This document shows, piece after piece, positions 1 through 7,728 of a stretch of 20,396 bases of DNA. The notes beneath the pieces were generated by a model. That model did no database searches. It was not told where the DNA came from and saw only the letters and a program-made list of their open reading frames with translations. Location: positions 1 through 20,396 of the forward strand of contig UQCR01000117.1 of the NCBI GenBank assembly GCA_900539655.1, written 5' to 3'. The translations under genes and the position numbers were made by a program. Each line of letters opens with the position of its first letter. Position 1 is the stretch's first letter. The DNA is from an uncultured Robinsoniella sp. (GTDB taxonomy: Bacteria; Bacillota; Clostridia; Lachnospirales; Lachnospiraceae).

Positions 1-175
1 CAAAAAGCGCTCCGCAAAGGTTAGAAAATACCAGTTCTGCGGCAAGCTGACGGAGTCCATATCAGTTTCCCACCCCCATCTTTCCGTACACTACCTATCA
101 TATACAAAGCGTCTTACTCAGCGAAACCCAAATATAAGTCATTTTATAAAACCCTATAAAACGTTCGCTGTAGTA
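1..175 (-). repeat. Left copy of ~175-bp inverted repeat bracketing the window
   Basis: The reverse complement of this stretch matches 20172-20348 with about 12 mismatches and one 2-base gap by eye. The outermost 71 bases (1-71 against 20278-20348) are identical. The left copy is cut by the window edge, so the element continues outside. Read on the plus strand from base 2 it is an open frame of about 59 codons to a TAA near 179, encoding residues such as KKRSAKVRKYQFCGKL. The right copy shares this frame up to the 2-base gap. It may be a dispersed intergenic repeat or the end of a decayed element. No transposase or known IS terminus is visible. Confidence 0.93.
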
Positions 176-212
176 TTATAACCTTCTTTAAAACCTTCTC
201 TTAAAATAACGC

Positions 213-241
213 TTCTCATCCCAAGGTGAAAGCGCTATAAT
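213..241 (+). promoter_or_regulatory. Possible sigma-A promoter of the WYL regulator
   Basis: A perfect -10 TATAAT lies at 236-241, with a weak -35 TTCTCA at 213-218 and a 17-base spacer. A short imperfect inverted repeat (CGCTT...AAGCG) sits between them and could be an operator. The -10 is convincing; the -35 is poor, which would suit an activated or weak promoter. Confidence 0.45.
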
Positions 242-290
242 AAACCTTAAATATAGTTATTTAAAACAGGCCTGATAAACGAGGAGACAC

Positions 291-1196
291 ATGCAGATTA
301 ACAGATTATTTGAAATCGTATATTTATTATTGGAGAAACAAGGCACTACGGCGCGGGAGTTGGCGGAGCATTTTGAGGTTTCGGTAAGGACAGTTTACCG
401 GGATATTGATACCCTGTGCCAGGCAGGGATCCCGATATACACAAATAAAGGCAGAGGCGGCGGTATTCATCTGATGGATAACTTTATACTGGACAAATCT
501 GTCTTGTCGGATATGGAGCGTCAGGAGATTCTCTGGGGGCTTCAGGGGCTGAATGCGGTTAAAGCGGCGGATAATGATGAAATATTATCCAGAATTCGGT
601 CGCTTTTTGGAGCACATAAAACGGATTGGGTACAGGTGGATTTTTCGGACTGGACCGATGAACGGCAGAAAGTCTTCGGGGATATCAAGGAAGGGATTAT
701 TCTGAAAAAAGTAATTGAGATTGATTATTATAATTCTACAGGCGAAAAATCTTCCCGTCAGGTGGAACCCTTGCAGCTCTGGTTTAAAGATAAGAGCTGG
801 TATCTGAAAGGATATTGCAGGAAGGCAGGGGAGATGCGGCTGTTTCGGATTACCCGGATGAAGCAGGTAAAGGTATTGGAGGAAAAGTTTGACCGGGTAT
901 TACCGGTGCAGGAATCCAAAGGGAAAAAAGGATACCGGGAGAAGGGTTACATGGTGGAGATATCGCTTCATATAGATGCTTCCTGTGCCTACCGGGTGTA
1001 TGATGAGTTCGAGGAGGCCCAGATTCAGGTTCAGGAGGATGGCAGTTTTCACGCTAAATTAAATTGTCCCGAAAATGAATGGGTATACGGTTATATTTTA
1101 TCTTTTGGACCCTTAGTCCGGGTCATGTCGCCTGAACGGGTGAAAAATCAGGTAAAAGAAAGACTGGAAAGGACTTTAGAATTTTATTCCGGTTGA
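291..1196 (+). CDS. YafY-type HTH/WYL-domain transcriptional regulator
   Basis: A cytoplasmic DNA-binding regulator of 301 residues, the usual size for the family. Residues about 5-60 form a winged helix of the HTH_11 type (ARELAEHFEVSVRTVYRDID, then a glycine-rich wing). Residues about 135-205 form the WYL domain, with RQVEPLQLWFKDKSWYLKGY. The remainder is the WCX-like C-terminal dimerisation part. WYL domains sense small ligands or nucleic acids; the ligand here is unknown. The ATG follows GAGGAG at about 8 bases. The next gene, a GyrI-like ligand-binding protein, lies 105 bases downstream; such pairs are frequent in Clostridia and suggest shared control. No target can be named from sequence. 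Confidence 0.9.
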   Translation: MQINRLFEIVYLLLEKQGTTARELAEHFEVSVRTVYRDIDTLCQAGIPIYTNKGRGGGIHLMDNFILDKSVLSDMERQEILWGLQGLNAVKAADNDEILSRIRSLFGAHKTDWVQVDFSDWTDERQKVFGDIKEGIILKKVIEIDYYNSTGEKSSRQVEPLQLWFKDKSWYLKGYCRKAGEMRLFRITRMKQVKVLEEKFDRVLPVQESKGKKGYREKGYMVEISLHIDASCAYRVYDEFEEAQIQVQEDGSFHAKLNCPENEWVYGYILSFGPLVRVMSPERVKNQVKERLERTLEFYSG

Positions 1197-1301
1197 TTAT
1201 TTTAATATGACATGCAGTTGTCAGGTTATCCCTGTTATACTCTTTTTAACCGGTGAGAAATGATACGGTAAGAAAAATAGAGAATAAGAGAGGTAACAGC
1301 C

Positions 1302-1760
1302 ATGGACTATGAAATCGTATATTTAGAAGAGAAGAAAGCAGCAGGATTAAAAATCAGAACTAATAATGCCAGCCCGGATATGGGAGCAGAAATCGGAGGA
1401 CTTTGGAAACGCTTTTTTGAAGAGGGTATATTCTTTCAAATGCCTGGAAAAGTAAATGATAAGAGTATAGGCCTGTATACCAACTATTCAGGTGGCCATA
1501 TGGATGACTATGACATGTTCGTCTGCTGTGAGGTTGATAAAGCTGCACAAATGCCGGAAAACCTGGAGACTACAGTTATTCCCAAAGGAAATTATGCGAA
1601 GTTCGTTGTAAAAGGAAATATGGTAACGGCAGTACAGGAATTCTGGATGGAGCTTTGGAGCATGGATTTAAAGAGAACCTATCTGGCAGACTTTGAAGAA
1701 TACCAGCCAGGAGGCGATATGGACAACTCAGAAATTCATATGTATATTGGCATTGAGTAG
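1302..1760 (+). CDS. Stand-alone GyrI-like / AraC effector-binding domain protein
   Basis: A soluble 152-residue protein made of one GyrI-like (bacterial transcription activator effector-binding) domain. The family is recognised from the N-terminal strand ending in AAGLKIRTNN, the helix GLWKRFFEEG, the central YTNYSGGHMDDYDMFVCCEV strand pair, the IPKGNYAKFVVKG segment, and a C-terminal YIGIE strand. These domains bind small, often cationic or drug-like molecules, and some hydrolyse or sequester them. There is no DNA-binding domain, so it is not a regulator on its own. The start follows AGAGAGG. It is probably controlled with, or by, the WYL regulator upstream. The specific ligand is unknown. 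Confidence 0.8.
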   Translation: MDYEIVYLEEKKAAGLKIRTNNASPDMGAEIGGLWKRFFEEGIFFQMPGKVNDKSIGLYTNYSGGHMDDYDMFVCCEVDKAAQMPENLETTVIPKGNYAKFVVKGNMVTAVQEFWMELWSMDLKRTYLADFEEYQPGGDMDNSEIHMYIGIE

Positions 1761-1814
1761 CATCATGCTGATGAAGTGATGATGCCGAACAATTACAAGG
1801 AAATGCTTTTGTTT

Positions 1815-1845
1815 AAATCCCCCGCTTTTACAGGGGGATTTTTTT
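1815..1845 (+). terminator. Rho-independent terminator after the GyrI-like gene
   Basis: AAATCCCCC (1815-1823) pairs perfectly with GGGGGATTT (1833-1841) around a 9-base loop, followed by a run of T to 1845. It ends the first transcription unit and insulates the yicC operon. Confidence 0.9.
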
Positions 1846-1885
1846 GATTGTGCGGCTGTTATTTTTTCCAACCGGGATTTTGCTG

Positions 1886-1914
1886 TTGACTACACATTTG
1901 ATATGTTTTATAAT
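1886..1914 (+). promoter_or_regulatory. Sigma-A promoter of the yicC-remA-gmk-rpoZ operon
   Basis: TTGACT at 1886-1891 and TATAAT at 1909-1914 are separated by exactly 17 bases. A 6-base stem (TGTGGC 1923-1928 with GCCACA 1936-1941) follows near the expected 5' end of the transcript. It is a near-consensus housekeeping promoter. Confidence 0.88.
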
Positions 1915-1967
1915 GTTTTTAATGTGGCGGCATGTGCCACAAAACTAAAAAAAGAGAGCGAATGAAG

Positions 1968-2846
1968 ATGATTAAAAGCATGACAGGCTTTGGCAGGTGT
2001 GAAAACCTTCAGGGCAGCAGAAAATTTACAGTAGAAATGAAGGCAGTGAATCATCGATACTTCGACGTGAATATTAAAATGCCTAAGAAGCTGAGTTTTT
2101 TTGAGTCAGCGATCAGAGGCATGCTTAAGAATTATATTCAGCGGGGAAAAGTAGACGTTTTCATTACATATGAAGATTTTACCGAAGAAAACTATTCGTT
2201 AAAGTATAATGAAAATATTGCAGGAGAATACGTTCGTTATTACAAACAGATGGCGGAGACATTTGGCCTGGAGAATGATTTCAGGACTTCAGCACTTGGA
2301 AGATGTCCGGAAGTATTTACAATGGAAGAAACTGCAGCAGACGAGAAAGAAATCTGGGCAGTCCTGGAAACGGCACTGGAAGGAGCCAGCACTCAGCTTG
2401 TGGAAGCCAGGGTAAAAGAAGGGGATGCATTAAAAGCAGACCTTTTTGAAAAGCTGGACGGTATGCTGGCAGATGTTGCTTCTGTTGAAGAACGTTTTCC
2501 ACAGATCATGGCGGCTTACCGTGAGAAACTCAGTGAGAAAGTCAGGGAACTGCTGGGGGATTCCCAGATTGAAGAAGGACGGATCGCGGCGGAAGTAGTA
2601 CTGTTTGCAGATAAGATCTGTACAGATGAAGAAACAGTCCGGTTGAGAAGCCATATTGAGAATATGAAGTCCTGCCTGGAACAGGGCGGCAGTGTGGGAA
2701 GAAAACTGGACTTTATCGCACAGGAAATGAACCGTGAGGCAAACACAATTTTATCTAAGGCAAATGATCTGGAGACTTCTAATACTGCCATTAATCTGAA
2801 GACAGAGATTGAGAAGGTCCGGGAGCAGATTCAAAATATTGAATAA
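1968..2846 (+). CDS. yicC: YicC/YloC family endoribonuclease
   Basis: A 292-residue cytoplasmic protein, the usual length for YicC (YloC in Bacillus). Family members are hexameric endoribonucleases linked to RNA turnover and stress. The N-terminus IKSMTGFGRCE is the family signature, followed by VEMKAVNHRYFDVNIKMP. The conserved C-terminal domain carries RLRSHI near residue 230 and then GRKLDFIAQEMNREANTILSK. ATG 1968 was preferred over ATG 1962 because GAGAG at 1954-1958 is then 9 bases away and the protein begins at the signature; a start at 1932 would overlap the 5' hairpin. It is the first gene of an operon with remA, gmk and rpoZ, a conserved order in Bacillota. Confidence 0.93.
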   Translation: MIKSMTGFGRCENLQGSRKFTVEMKAVNHRYFDVNIKMPKKLSFFESAIRGMLKNYIQRGKVDVFITYEDFTEENYSLKYNENIAGEYVRYYKQMAETFGLENDFRTSALGRCPEVFTMEETAADEKEIWAVLETALEGASTQLVEARVKEGDALKADLFEKLDGMLADVASVEERFPQIMAAYREKLSEKVRELLGDSQIEEGRIAAEVVLFADKICTDEETVRLRSHIENMKSCLEQGGSVGRKLDFIAQEMNREANTILSKANDLETSNTAINLKTEIEKVREQIQNIE

Positions 2847-2860
2847 GGTGGGAAAATAAT

Positions 2861-3133
2861 TTGGCCAGATTAATTAACATCGGTTTTGGTAATGTAGTGA
2901 ATACCGGCAAAGTTATAGCAGTCGTAAGTCCTGAGGCGGCACCGATTAAGCGGATGGTTCAGAATGCAAGGCAGACCGGAAAAGCAGTGGATGCTACCCA
3001 GGGAAGAAAGACCAAATCCGTTATTGTAACCGTAGATGATTTCATTGTACTATCTGCGTTACAGCCAGATACAATTGCAAAAAGATTTTCACTCAATATA
3101 GAAGATAAGCCAAAGGATGAGGAAGATGAATAG
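2861..3133 (+). CDS. remA: RemA-family extracellular matrix regulator (DUF370)
   Basis: A small DNA-binding regulator of 90 residues. In Bacillus RemA activates biofilm matrix operons and osmoprotection genes. The N-terminus ARLINIGFGNVVNTGKVIAVVSPEAAPIKR is highly typical, and the acidic C-terminal tail (KPKDEEDE) is variable in the family. The start codon is TTG at 2861, behind AAGGTGGGA at 2845-2853; no ATG lies nearby and the family begins exactly here. It is 14 bases after yicC and overlaps gmk by 8 bases, which suggests translational coupling. Whether it controls matrix genes in this organism cannot be told from the window. Confidence 0.94.
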   Translation: MARLINIGFGNVVNTGKVIAVVSPEAAPIKRMVQNARQTGKAVDATQGRKTKSVIVTVDDFIVLSALQPDTIAKRFSLNIEDKPKDEEDE

Positions 3134-3752
3134 AAAAGGAATTTTAATTGTTTTATCCGGTTTTTCCGGAGCGGGGAAAGGCACTTTGGTAAAGGCATTA
3201 TTAAGTAAGTATGATAACTATGCCTTGTCCATTTCAGCCACAACACGTAACCCCAGACCGGGAGAAGAAGATGGACGGGAATATTTTTTCAAAACAGTGG
3301 AAGAATTTAAAGAAATGATTGCAGATAATGCGTTAATTGAATATGCCCAGTATGTTCAGAATTTTTATGGCACTCCGAAAGCCTACGTGCAGGATAAGCT
3401 GAATGAAGGCAAGGATGTAATTCTGGAGATTGAAATTCAGGGAGCGCTTAAGGTAAAAGAACAATTTCCCGATACGCTGCTGTTATTTGTAACTCCTCCC
3501 AATGCCCAGACGTTGGAAGACCGTCTGACGGGACGCGGAACGGAAACCGCAGATGTGATCCGGGACAGACTGAGCCGCGCCAGTGAAGAAGCACAGGGAA
3601 TGGAGAAATATGATTACCTGGTAGTCAATGACAAGCTGGATGATTGTGTGGAGGAAATGCACAGAATTATTCAGAGTGAACATTTCAAAGCATCAAGAAA
3701 TAATGAATTTATAGATACCATTAAAGAAGATTTAACGCGTTTTGCCAGATAA
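3126..3752 (+). CDS. gmk: Guanylate kinase
   Basis: Phosphorylates GMP to GDP with ATP in the cytoplasm, an essential step of purine nucleotide supply. From ATG 3126 the protein has 208 residues, normal for the family. The P-loop is GFSGAGKGT (family GPSGAGKGT, with Phe for Pro). The GMP-binding segment SISATTRNPRPGEEDGREYFF and the following IEYAQYVQNFYGTP are intact, and the lid segment DRLTGRGTE is present. ATG 3117 is also possible, but it sits directly against AAAGG (3112-3116), whereas 3126 has a 9-base spacing. The start overlaps the end of remA. Confidence 0.97.
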   Translation: MNRKGILIVLSGFSGAGKGTLVKALLSKYDNYALSISATTRNPRPGEEDGREYFFKTVEEFKEMIADNALIEYAQYVQNFYGTPKAYVQDKLNEGKDVILEIEIQGALKVKEQFPDTLLLFVTPPNAQTLEDRLTGRGTETADVIRDRLSRASEEAQGMEKYDYLVVNDKLDDCVEEMHRIIQSEHFKASRNNEFIDTIKEDLTRFAR

Positions 3753-3797
3753 GAATCAGACAAATTCAGGCAGACCTATTTTGAAAGGAGAAATTAT

Positions 3798-4073
3798 ATG
3801 TTACATCCATCTTACACAGATTTAATGAAAATTGTAAACAGTGAAGTAGAAGAGGGGGATACACCTGTTGTTAACAGCCGTTACTCTATCGTACTTGCAA
3901 CTGCAAAGAGAGCAAGACAGTTAATTGGAGGAGCAGAAGCGCTGGTATATGACAATGGCAAAAAGCCGTTATCCGTTGCGGTTGAAGAGTTAAATAAAGC
4001 AAAGATTAAGATTCTGAGTGAGGATGAGACACCGGAAGATGAATCAGAAGTTCAAGACAAGACAGAAGAATAA
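3798..4073 (+). CDS. rpoZ: RNA polymerase omega subunit
   Basis: A 91-residue omega subunit that helps assemble RNA polymerase and holds the beta-prime subunit. It is identified by MLHPSYTDLMKIV, then SRYSIVLATAKRARQLIGG and KKPLSVAVEELNKAKIKIL. The C-terminal 15 residues are acidic and variable. A strong AAAGGAG precedes the ATG. It is the last gene of the operon, 45 bases after gmk and just before a two-way terminator. In many Clostridia priA, def and fmt follow at this point; here a convergent ABC-F gene follows instead. Confidence 0.95.
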   Translation: MLHPSYTDLMKIVNSEVEEGDTPVVNSRYSIVLATAKRARQLIGGAEALVYDNGKKPLSVAVEELNKAKIKILSEDETPEDESEVQDKTEE

Positions 4074-4088
4074 AAGAAATTAATTAAT

Positions 4089-4146
4089 AAAAAGGATGTT
4101 TCGCTGCAGTGCCTTTGACAGGCTATGGCAGTGAAACATCCTTTTT
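4089..4146. terminator. Bidirectional terminator between rpoZ and the ABC-F gene
   Basis: A long stem pairs 4089-4107 (AAAAAGGATGTTTCGCTGC) with 4128-4146 (GCAGTGAAACATCCTTTTT); only one G-T position is imperfect. A-rich DNA on one side and T-rich DNA on the other let it serve both converging transcripts. Confidence 0.93.
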
Positions 4147-4155
4147 ATTGGGCTA

Positions 4156-5712
4156 TTAAAATATCTTAGTTGTCCATTGGGTACAGTCCCAGACTTCAGT
4201 AACCACATCCTGATAAAACTCAGGTTCATGGCAGATCAGTAGAATACTCCCTTTGTATTCTTTCAGGGCACGTTTTAATTCTTCCTTTGCATCTACGTCA
4301 AGATGGTTGGTAGGCTCGTCTAAGAGCAGAATATTTGTTTCACGGTTGATTAATTTGCAAAGGCGAACCTTTGCCTGTTCTCCACCGCTTAGCACCCGTA
4401 CCTGGCTTTCTATGTGCTTGGTGGTCAATCCGCATTTAGCCAGTGCACTGCGCACCTGGTACTGGGTCAGTGAGGGATAGTCTTTCCAGATTTCTTCTAT
4501 GCAGGTAGTGGTATTCCCGGGAGCCATTTCCTGTTCGAAGTAACCGATATAAAGGTAATCTCCCAGCTGGACAGATCCCTGAAGAGATGGGGTCAGACCC
4601 AGAATACTTTTCAGGAGCGTGGTTTTACCGATTCCATTGGCGCCGATCAAAGCAATTTTCTGTCCCCGTTCCATTGCCAGGTTCAGCGGCCTGGATAAGG
4701 GTTCATCATACCCGATCACAAGATTTTCTGTTTCAAAAATATATTTGCCGGCAGCCCGGGCTTCCTTAAAATGAAATTCAGGCTTTGGTTTTTCAGCCGC
4801 AAGTTCTATTTTATCCATTTTATCTAATTTTTTCTGACGGGACATTGCCATATTCCTTGTGGATACCCTGGCTTTATTCCGGGCTACAAAGTCTTCCAGA
4901 TCACTGATTTCCTGCTGCTGGCGTTTATATGCAGCTTCCAGCTGTGCTTTTTTTACGGCATAGACTTCCTGGAACTTGTCATAGTCCCCCACGTATCTGG
5001 AAAGTGCCTGGTTTTCCATATGATAGATCAGATTTATAACGCTGTTTAAGAAAGGAATATCATGTGATATTAAAATAAAAGCATTTTCATAATCATTCAG
5101 ATAGCGTTTCAGCCATTCGATGTGCTGCTCATCCAGGTAGTTGGTAGGCTCGTCCAAAAGAAGGATATCCGGTTTTTCAAGCAGAAGTTTCCCAAGCAGT
5201 ACTTTTGTACGCTGTCCTCCGCTGAGTTCCGTTACGTCTTTGTCCAGTCCGATATCTTCAAGTCCCAAAGCGCGCCCGATTTCTTCCACTTTAGAATCAA
5301 TAATATAGAAATCATGCATGGTCAGGGTGTCCTGAATGGTTCCCAGTTCCTCCATCATTTGATTTAATTCTTCTTCCGATGCATCACCCATGGAATCGCA
5401 GATTACATTCATTCGTTCTTCCAGGGAAAAAAGCTGTGCAAATGCGCCTTTTAACACATCACGGATGGATTGCCCTTTTTCCAGAACCGCATGCTGGTCC
5501 AGATACCCGGCATGGACATTTTTCGCCCATTCCACTTTACCTTCATCCGGCTGTAATTTTCCGGTTACAATATTTAAAAATGTTGATTTTCCTTCGCCAT
5601 TTGCTCCGACCAGTCCGATGTGTTCGCCCTTTAGAAGACGAAAGGAAACATCGTGGAAAATCGCTCTGTCACCAAAACCGTGACTTAAATGCTCAACGTT
5701 TAAAATGCTCAT
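4156..5712 (-). CDS. ABC-F family ATPase, YkpA/YbiT-like
   Basis: A 518-residue soluble protein with two tandem ABC ATPase domains and no membrane segment, so a ribosome-associated ABC-F factor rather than a transporter. Domain 1 has Walker A GANGEGKST (about 37-45), signature ELSGGQRTKVLL and Walker B ILLLDEPTNYLD. Domain 2 has GANGIGKTT, LSGGEQAKVRL and ILLLDEPTNHLD. Between them lies the charged P-site interaction motif/linker (AAYKRQQQEISDLEDFV...). This layout resembles YbiT/YkpA translation factors, which bind the E site and relieve stalled ribosomes. Resistance-type ABC-F proteins are the alternative, but the short C-terminus without an extension argues against it. ATG 5712 follows AAGGAG. 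Confidence 0.92.
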   Translation of the reverse strand: MSILNVEHLSHGFGDRAIFHDVSFRLLKGEHIGLVGANGEGKSTFLNIVTGKLQPDEGKVEWAKNVHAGYLDQHAVLEKGQSIRDVLKGAFAQLFSLEERMNVICDSMGDASEEELNQMMEELGTIQDTLTMHDFYIIDSKVEEIGRALGLEDIGLDKDVTELSGGQRTKVLLGKLLLEKPDILLLDEPTNYLDEQHIEWLKRYLNDYENAFILISHDIPFLNSVINLIYHMENQALSRYVGDYDKFQEVYAVKKAQLEAAYKRQQQEISDLEDFVARNKARVSTRNMAMSRQKKLDKMDKIELAAEKPKPEFHFKEARAAGKYIFETENLVIGYDEPLSRPLNLAMERGQKIALIGANGIGKTTLLKSILGLTPSLQGSVQLGDYLYIGYFEQEMAPGNTTTCIEEIWKDYPSLTQYQVRSALAKCGLTTKHIESQVRVLSGGEQAKVRLCKLINRETNILLLDEPTNHLDVDAKEELKRALKEYKGSILLICHEPEFYQDVVTEVWDCTQWTTKIF

Positions 5713-5751
5713 TGCTGTATTAGCTCCTTAGTAATTATAGTTATCGATTTG

Positions 5752-5779
5752 ATTATACAGGAAAATTCCAGAAAAGCAA
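5752..5779 (-). promoter_or_regulatory. Sigma-A promoter of the ABC-F gene
   Basis: On the minus strand TTGCTT (5779-5774) and TATAAT (5757-5752) are separated by 16 bases. The leader to the ATG is only about 35 bases, so there is no room for the attenuator found ahead of many resistance-type ABC-F genes. Confidence 0.75.
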
Positions 5780-5789
5780 GTATCAGTAC

Positions 5790-5816
5790 AAAAAAACGCA
5801 CCCGGTTGCGGGTGCG
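5790..5816 (-). terminator. Rho-independent terminator of the 62-residue gene
   Basis: A perfect 8-base stem, CGCACCCG (5797-5804) with CGGGTGCG (5809-5816), has a 4-base loop. On the minus strand it is followed by seven T. It lies 17 bases beyond the stop of the small minus-strand gene and just upstream of the ABC-F promoter. Confidence 0.92.
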
Positions 5817-5833
5817 AAGCCTATCAGAAATTC

Positions 5834-6022
5834 TTAACATTCAATTTTTATTGTCCAGGCGTAACCATTTTTCGTCCAGATATTGTAGTCATTATTTTGA
5901 GAATTGTAAGCAATGTGATCCAGCTCCGGACAGGAGTTAACATTAATAATGTTTACATATTCGTTAGGTTTCAATTTCCAGTTTTTATTGCGAAGATAAG
6001 AATCAATTTCATGACTATGCAT
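5834..6022 (-). CDS. Hypothetical 62-residue protein
   Basis: Not recognised. A predicted soluble 62-residue protein, rich in Asn, Tyr and Ile, with a charged N-terminal third (MHSHEIDSYLRNKNWKLKP) and an aromatic C-terminal half ending TKNGYAWTIKIEC. It has two Cys, at 31 and at the last residue. It has no signal peptide or membrane segment. It is probably real because it has a textbook AAAGGAGGT site 8 bases before ATG 6022 and its own terminator 17 bases past the stop. The DNA looks more AT-rich than neighbouring genes, which may mean recent arrival. It stands alone between two housekeeping operons and gives no context for function. Confidence 0.8.
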   Translation of the reverse strand: MHSHEIDSYLRNKNWKLKPNEYVNIINVNSCPELDHIAYNSQNNDYNIWTKNGYAWTIKIEC

Positions 6023-6390
6023 TTTTGCTACCTCCTTTAGTTGTCTTATCTATACATAATCATTGACTGTTTTTTTCGTTTTAATCAGTGCCTCTCATGT
6101 ATATGATTATTATATCAGCAACTACTGCGGTAGGAAATGGTAAGAAGTTAGAAACTATTGTAATAATTTTGGTTAATTTGTCGATTTCGTGCAGAAGTCA
6201 CTGTATGCAAATGAGATTTTTCTGGGAAAATACCTAAAAATGGGATAAAAATATTGGAGCCCTGGATTTTGTGATTTTGAGAACTTTGCACATTCTCAAG
6301 TATTTTATTGACCTTTTAAGACGAAAATAGTACAATAAACATCAAAGAGCAATTTTGCTTTTAGACGATACTAAAAATGAGGAGTAATTT
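6023..6390. promoter_or_regulatory. 368-base divergent intergenic region
   Basis: Holds signals for both neighbours. For the minus-strand small gene, a TATAAT (6114-6109) is present without a good -35. For rimO, an excellent promoter lies at 6308-6336. A perfect 7-base inverted repeat (TTGAGAA 6277-6283, TTCTCAA 6293-6299) ends 8 bases before that -35. Between about 6115 and 6270 the DNA is AT-rich and I see no gene, RNA or strong structure. Confidence 0.6.
6308..6336 (+). promoter_or_regulatory. Sigma-A promoter of rimO-pgsA-cinA
   Basis: TTGACC at 6308-6313 and TACAAT at 6331-6336 with a 17-base spacer. Each hexamer has one departure from consensus. The leader to the rimO ATG is about 48 bases and contains a GAGGAG ribosome binding site. 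Confidence 0.85.
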
Positions 6391-7728
6391 ATGAACGTAT
6401 TATTTGTATCCCTGGGATGTGACAAGAATCTGGTGGATTCGGAAGTGATGCTGGGGCTGCTTGCTAAAAATGGATATGTCCTTACCGATGATGAGACAGA
6501 GGCAGATATAATTGTAGTAAATACCTGTTGTTTTATCAATGATGCTAAGGAAGAGAGCATCCAGACGATTCTGGAGATGGCAGAGCACAGGAAAAATGGT
6601 AGATGTAAGGCTTTAGTTGTGACAGGATGTCTGGCGCAGCGATATAAGAAAGAAATAGTGGACGAAATAGAAGAAGTGGATGCCGTTCTTGGCACTACAA
6701 CATACGATGAAATCATTAAAGCAGTGCAAACGGCGTTGAAAGGCCAGCAGATGTTAGAGTTTCATGATCTGGATGCCCTTCCGGCAAGATCAGCTGGACG
6801 TATGCTGACAACAGGCGGGCATTATGCACATTTAAAGATTGCCGAAGGCTGTAATAAGCATTGTACTTACTGCATTATCCCCAAGATCCGGGGGAATTAT
6901 CGAAGTGTTCCCATGGAACAACTGACAGAAGAAGCAAAAGACCTGGCTGAACAGGGTGTTAAGGAATTGATTCTGGTAGCGCAGGAAACTACGCTCTATG
7001 GAAAGGATCTTTATGGGAAAAAGAGCCTTCATATCTTATTAAAAGAGTTATGTAAAATTTCAGGAATCCGGTGGATTCGTATTCTCTATTGTTATCCGGA
7101 AGAAATTTATGATGAGCTGATACAGGTAATGAAAGAAGAGAAAAAGGTGTGCCATTATCTGGATCTTCCTATACAGCATGCCAGTGATGATATTTTGCGG
7201 AAGATGGGCAGAAGAACAAATAAGCAGCAGCTTAAGGATATCGTATGGAAACTGCGCAGTGAGATTCCCGATATTGCCCTTCGGACGACCTTAATATCCG
7301 GTTTTCCTGGTGAGACGCAAGAGCAGCATGAGGAATTAATGGAATTTGTGGACGAGATGGAATTTGAACGTCTGGGGGTGTTCACCTATTCTCCGGAGGA
7401 GGATACTCCGGCAGCAGAGATGGATGGCCAGATCGATGAAGAGGTCAAAGAAGACAGAAGAGATGAATTAATGGAACTTCAGCAGGACATCGCTTTTGAT
7501 AAAGCACAGCAGATGGTAGGACGAAGTGTGCTTGCTATGGTAGAAGGGAAAGTAGCAGATGAAAATGCTTATGTGGCCCGTACTTATGCAGATGCACCGA
7601 ATATAGACGGATATTTGTTTGTTAATACAGGTGAGATGCTGATGTCAGGAGATTTTGTCAGGGTAAAAATTACAGGTGCGCAGGAATATGATTTGATTGG
7701 AGAGATTGAAGATGAATTTGCCGAATAG
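6391..7728 (+). CDS. rimO: Ribosomal protein S12 methylthiotransferase RimO
   Basis: A 445-residue radical SAM enzyme that adds a methylthio group to an aspartate of ribosomal protein S12. The N-terminal UPF0004 domain carries the auxiliary iron-sulfur cysteines C10 (VSLGCDKNLVDSE), C46 (VVNTCCF) and C80 (TGCLAQRY). The radical SAM domain has C154, C158 and C161 (GCNKHCTYCIIPKIRG), followed by the B12-independent MTTase pattern. The C-terminal 70 residues form a TRAM-like RNA/protein-binding domain. SLGCDKNLVDSEVMLG distinguishes RimO from the tRNA-modifying MiaB. It leads an operon and overlaps pgsA by 17 bases. Confidence 0.96.
   Translation: MNVLFVSLGCDKNLVDSEVMLGLLAKNGYVLTDDETEADIIVVNTCCFINDAKEESIQTILEMAEHRKNGRCKALVVTGCLAQRYKKEIVDEIEEVDAVLGTTTYDEIIKAVQTALKGQQMLEFHDLDALPARSAGRMLTTGGHYAHLKIAEGCNKHCTYCIIPKIRGNYRSVPMEQLTEEAKDLAEQGVKELILVAQETTLYGKDLYGKKSLHILLKELCKISGIRWIRILYCYPEEIYDELIQVMKEEKKVCHYLDLPIQHASDDILRKMGRRTNKQQLKDIVWKLRSEIPDIALRTTLISGFPGETQEQHEELMEFVDEMEFERLGVFTYSPEEDTPAAEMDGQIDEEVKEDRRDELMELQQDIAFDKAQQMVGRSVLAMVEGKVADENAYVARTYADAPNIDGYLFVNTGEMLMSGDFVRVKITGAQEYDLIGEIEDEFAE

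Noticed and set aside
1218..1241. TTGTCA and TATACT ahead of the GyrI-like gene as a promoter
   Set aside because: The spacer is only 12 bases, too short for sigma-A; left uncalled.
1760..1785. GCATCAT/ATGATGC hairpin just after the GyrI-like gene
   Set aside because: Only a 7-base stem with a 12-base loop and no T run; the stronger terminator lies 30 bases further on.
1788..1801. 14-base sequence GAACAATTACAAGG shared with about 16719-16732
   Set aside because: A match of this length in AT-rich DNA is expected by chance in 20 kb, and the surroundings do not match.
5122..5723. Plus-strand frames within the ABC-F gene
   Set aside because: They are antisense shadows of a long conserved gene with intact motifs, and have no ribosome binding sites.
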